This document shows, one piece after another, positions 63,323 through 64,000 of a stretch of 64,000 nt of DNA. The notes beneath the pieces were generated by a model. It was not told where the DNA came from. It searched no databases and saw nothing but the letters and a program-made list of their open reading frames with translations. The DNA is taken from positions 1 through 64,000 of the forward strand of contig JAIORD010000059.1 of assembly GCA_021108275.1 (NCBI GenBank). Direction: 5' to 3'. The DNA is from Methanococcoides sp. (GTDB lineage Archaea > Halobacteriota > Methanosarcinia > Methanosarcinales > Methanosarcinaceae). Made by a program: the position numbers and the translations under genes. Each line of letters starts with the position of its first letter. Within the stretch, counting starts at the first letter, position 1.

Positions 63323-64000
63323 TCTGAACATAGACGGGTTTGGAAAGTTCAATGATCTTTCCATTAATGGTCTGGGTGAGGGATTGACTGTGCTGCATGG
63401 TGAGAACGAAGCCGGAAAATCCACTTTGCTTTCATTCATAAGGAGGATGCTTTTTGGTTTCCCGGACAAGAGGAGCAAATGCAACCATTATCCTCCGTTC
63501 AAGGGTGGACTGCATGGTGGAAGACTTTCGGTTTACGGGGATGACGGGGCTAATTACGCCCTGGAAAGATATGCAAAGGATGGGTTGAACGTCTATCTTC
63601 CAGACGGTACCATCAAAGGTGAGGCAGAACTTGGAAAGTTACTTGGCAATGCAGATAAGGATGTTTTTGAGAATGTCTATGCTTTTGGTCTGGACGAACT
63701 ACAGGATTTCGACAGGCTGAACGGAGAGTCTATCAGCGGGAAACTGTATAGTGCAGGAACTGGTATTGGTGCTGCTTCTATCTCTTCCATTCAACGATTT
63801 TGTGATACTAAAAAAGGGGACCTGTTCAAACCATCTGGAAAGAAACCATTGATAAATACTCTTTTTACTGGGATCAATAATATCGAGCAGAACATAAAGG
63901 ATATCGAAGATGGACAATATACCTATGATCTGTTGCATAGTGATATCGGGGATACGGAAAAAAAGATAAGTGAGCTCAAGGAAAAAAAGTCAGTTCTTTT
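63309..64000 (+). CDS. Rad50/SbcC-like ATPase (YhaN type), N-terminal part, runs off the window
   Basis: The frame starts at ATG 63309 inside the end of the nuclease gene and stays open to the window edge, about 230 codons. The N-terminal ATPase half shows MRITDLNIDGFGKFNDLSI, Walker A HGENEAGKSTLLSFIRRMLFG (near residue 32-52) and YAFGLDELQDFDRLNG, then the start of a coiled coil (about 195 onward, IEQNIKDIEDGQYTYDLLHSD). It matches the AAA_27/YhaN pattern; the signature motif and Walker B would lie beyond the edge. Together with the nuclease it should form a Mre11-Rad50-like DNA-end processing complex. Confidence 0.88.
   Translation, partial: MRITDLNIDGFGKFNDLSINGLGEGLTVLHGENEAGKSTLLSFIRRMLFGFPDKRSKCNHYPPFKGGLHGGRLSVYGDDGANYALERYAKDGLNVYLPDGTIKGEAELGKLLGNADKDVFENVYAFGLDELQDFDRLNGESISGKLYSAGTGIGAASISSIQRFCDTKKGDLFKPSGKKPLINTLFTGINNIEQNIKDIEDGQYTYDLLHSDIGDTEKKISELKEKKSVL

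Noticed and set aside
1-64000. CRISPR array or rRNA genes
   Set aside because: No regularly spaced short repeats of the CRISPR type and no rRNA sequence were seen.

Overview
The window comes from a methanogenic archaeon, most likely a cytochrome-containing member of the Methanosarcinaceae near Methanococcoides or Methanolobus. Archaeal information genes (TFB, Gar1, thermosome, diphthine synthase, Trm5, HerA-like ATPase, DUF357, DUF555) sit beside methanogen-type metabolic genes: cobinamide salvage CbiZ, AMP-forming acetyl-CoA synthetase, membrane pyrophosphatase, PPDK, DUF2119 and a CcmABC haem-export set. Promoters are AT-rich TATA boxes with G-rich Shine-Dalgarno sites. The genus is inference; the archaeal methanogen call is firm.

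Layout. 1-10.5 kb: conserved housekeeping genes (cbiZ, pyrF, acs, a small secreted protein, hppA, a TudS-like protein, a membrane protein, an Ncs6-type tRNA thiolase). 10.5-16.7 kb: an accessory insert with IS remnants and a three-gene unit of unknown function (1091 aa, 529 aa, and a third gene with a frameshifted start and a cut-off end). 16.7-38.1 kb: mostly core genes, namely an ABC exporter operon with a CARDB-like surface protein, ccmABC, an old-yellow-enzyme-type oxidoreductase, a TlyA-like methylase, DUF2119, thermosome, dphB, a HerA-like ATPase, DUF357, DUF555, a PfkB kinase, ppdK, gar1-tfb, lysE, trm5 and tRNA-Thr(CGT).

38.1-57.4 kb: accessory DNA downstream of tRNA-Thr. A 36-bp sequence covering the tRNA 3' end and its terminator recurs at 48313-48348 with one mismatch. 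A third, degenerate copy of the tRNA end lies at 57391-57398. The last two copies are each preceded by the same ~75-bp block. This looks like two tandem integrated elements with no integrase left. The first carries two unknown overlapping genes, a NERD protein, gene fragments, a universal stress protein and a molybdenum group (modA, modD, DUF364). The second carries a giant cell-surface CobN-type chelatase and the deleted remains of a DUF2162/DUF2149 membrane module. The family combination matches the bacterial HmuSTUV haem system. The chelatase frame is broken by one TGA exactly where sibling repeats have Trp.

57.8-64 kb: a large S8-type surface protease with Glu where the usual catalytic His should be, then an Mre11-like nuclease overlapping the start of a Rad50/YhaN-like ATPase that runs off the window.

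Best candidates for undescribed biology: the surface CobN (HmuS-like) archaeal system and its decay, the 1091/529/third-gene unit, the two unknown genes next to the tRNA att site, and several structured non-coding stretches.
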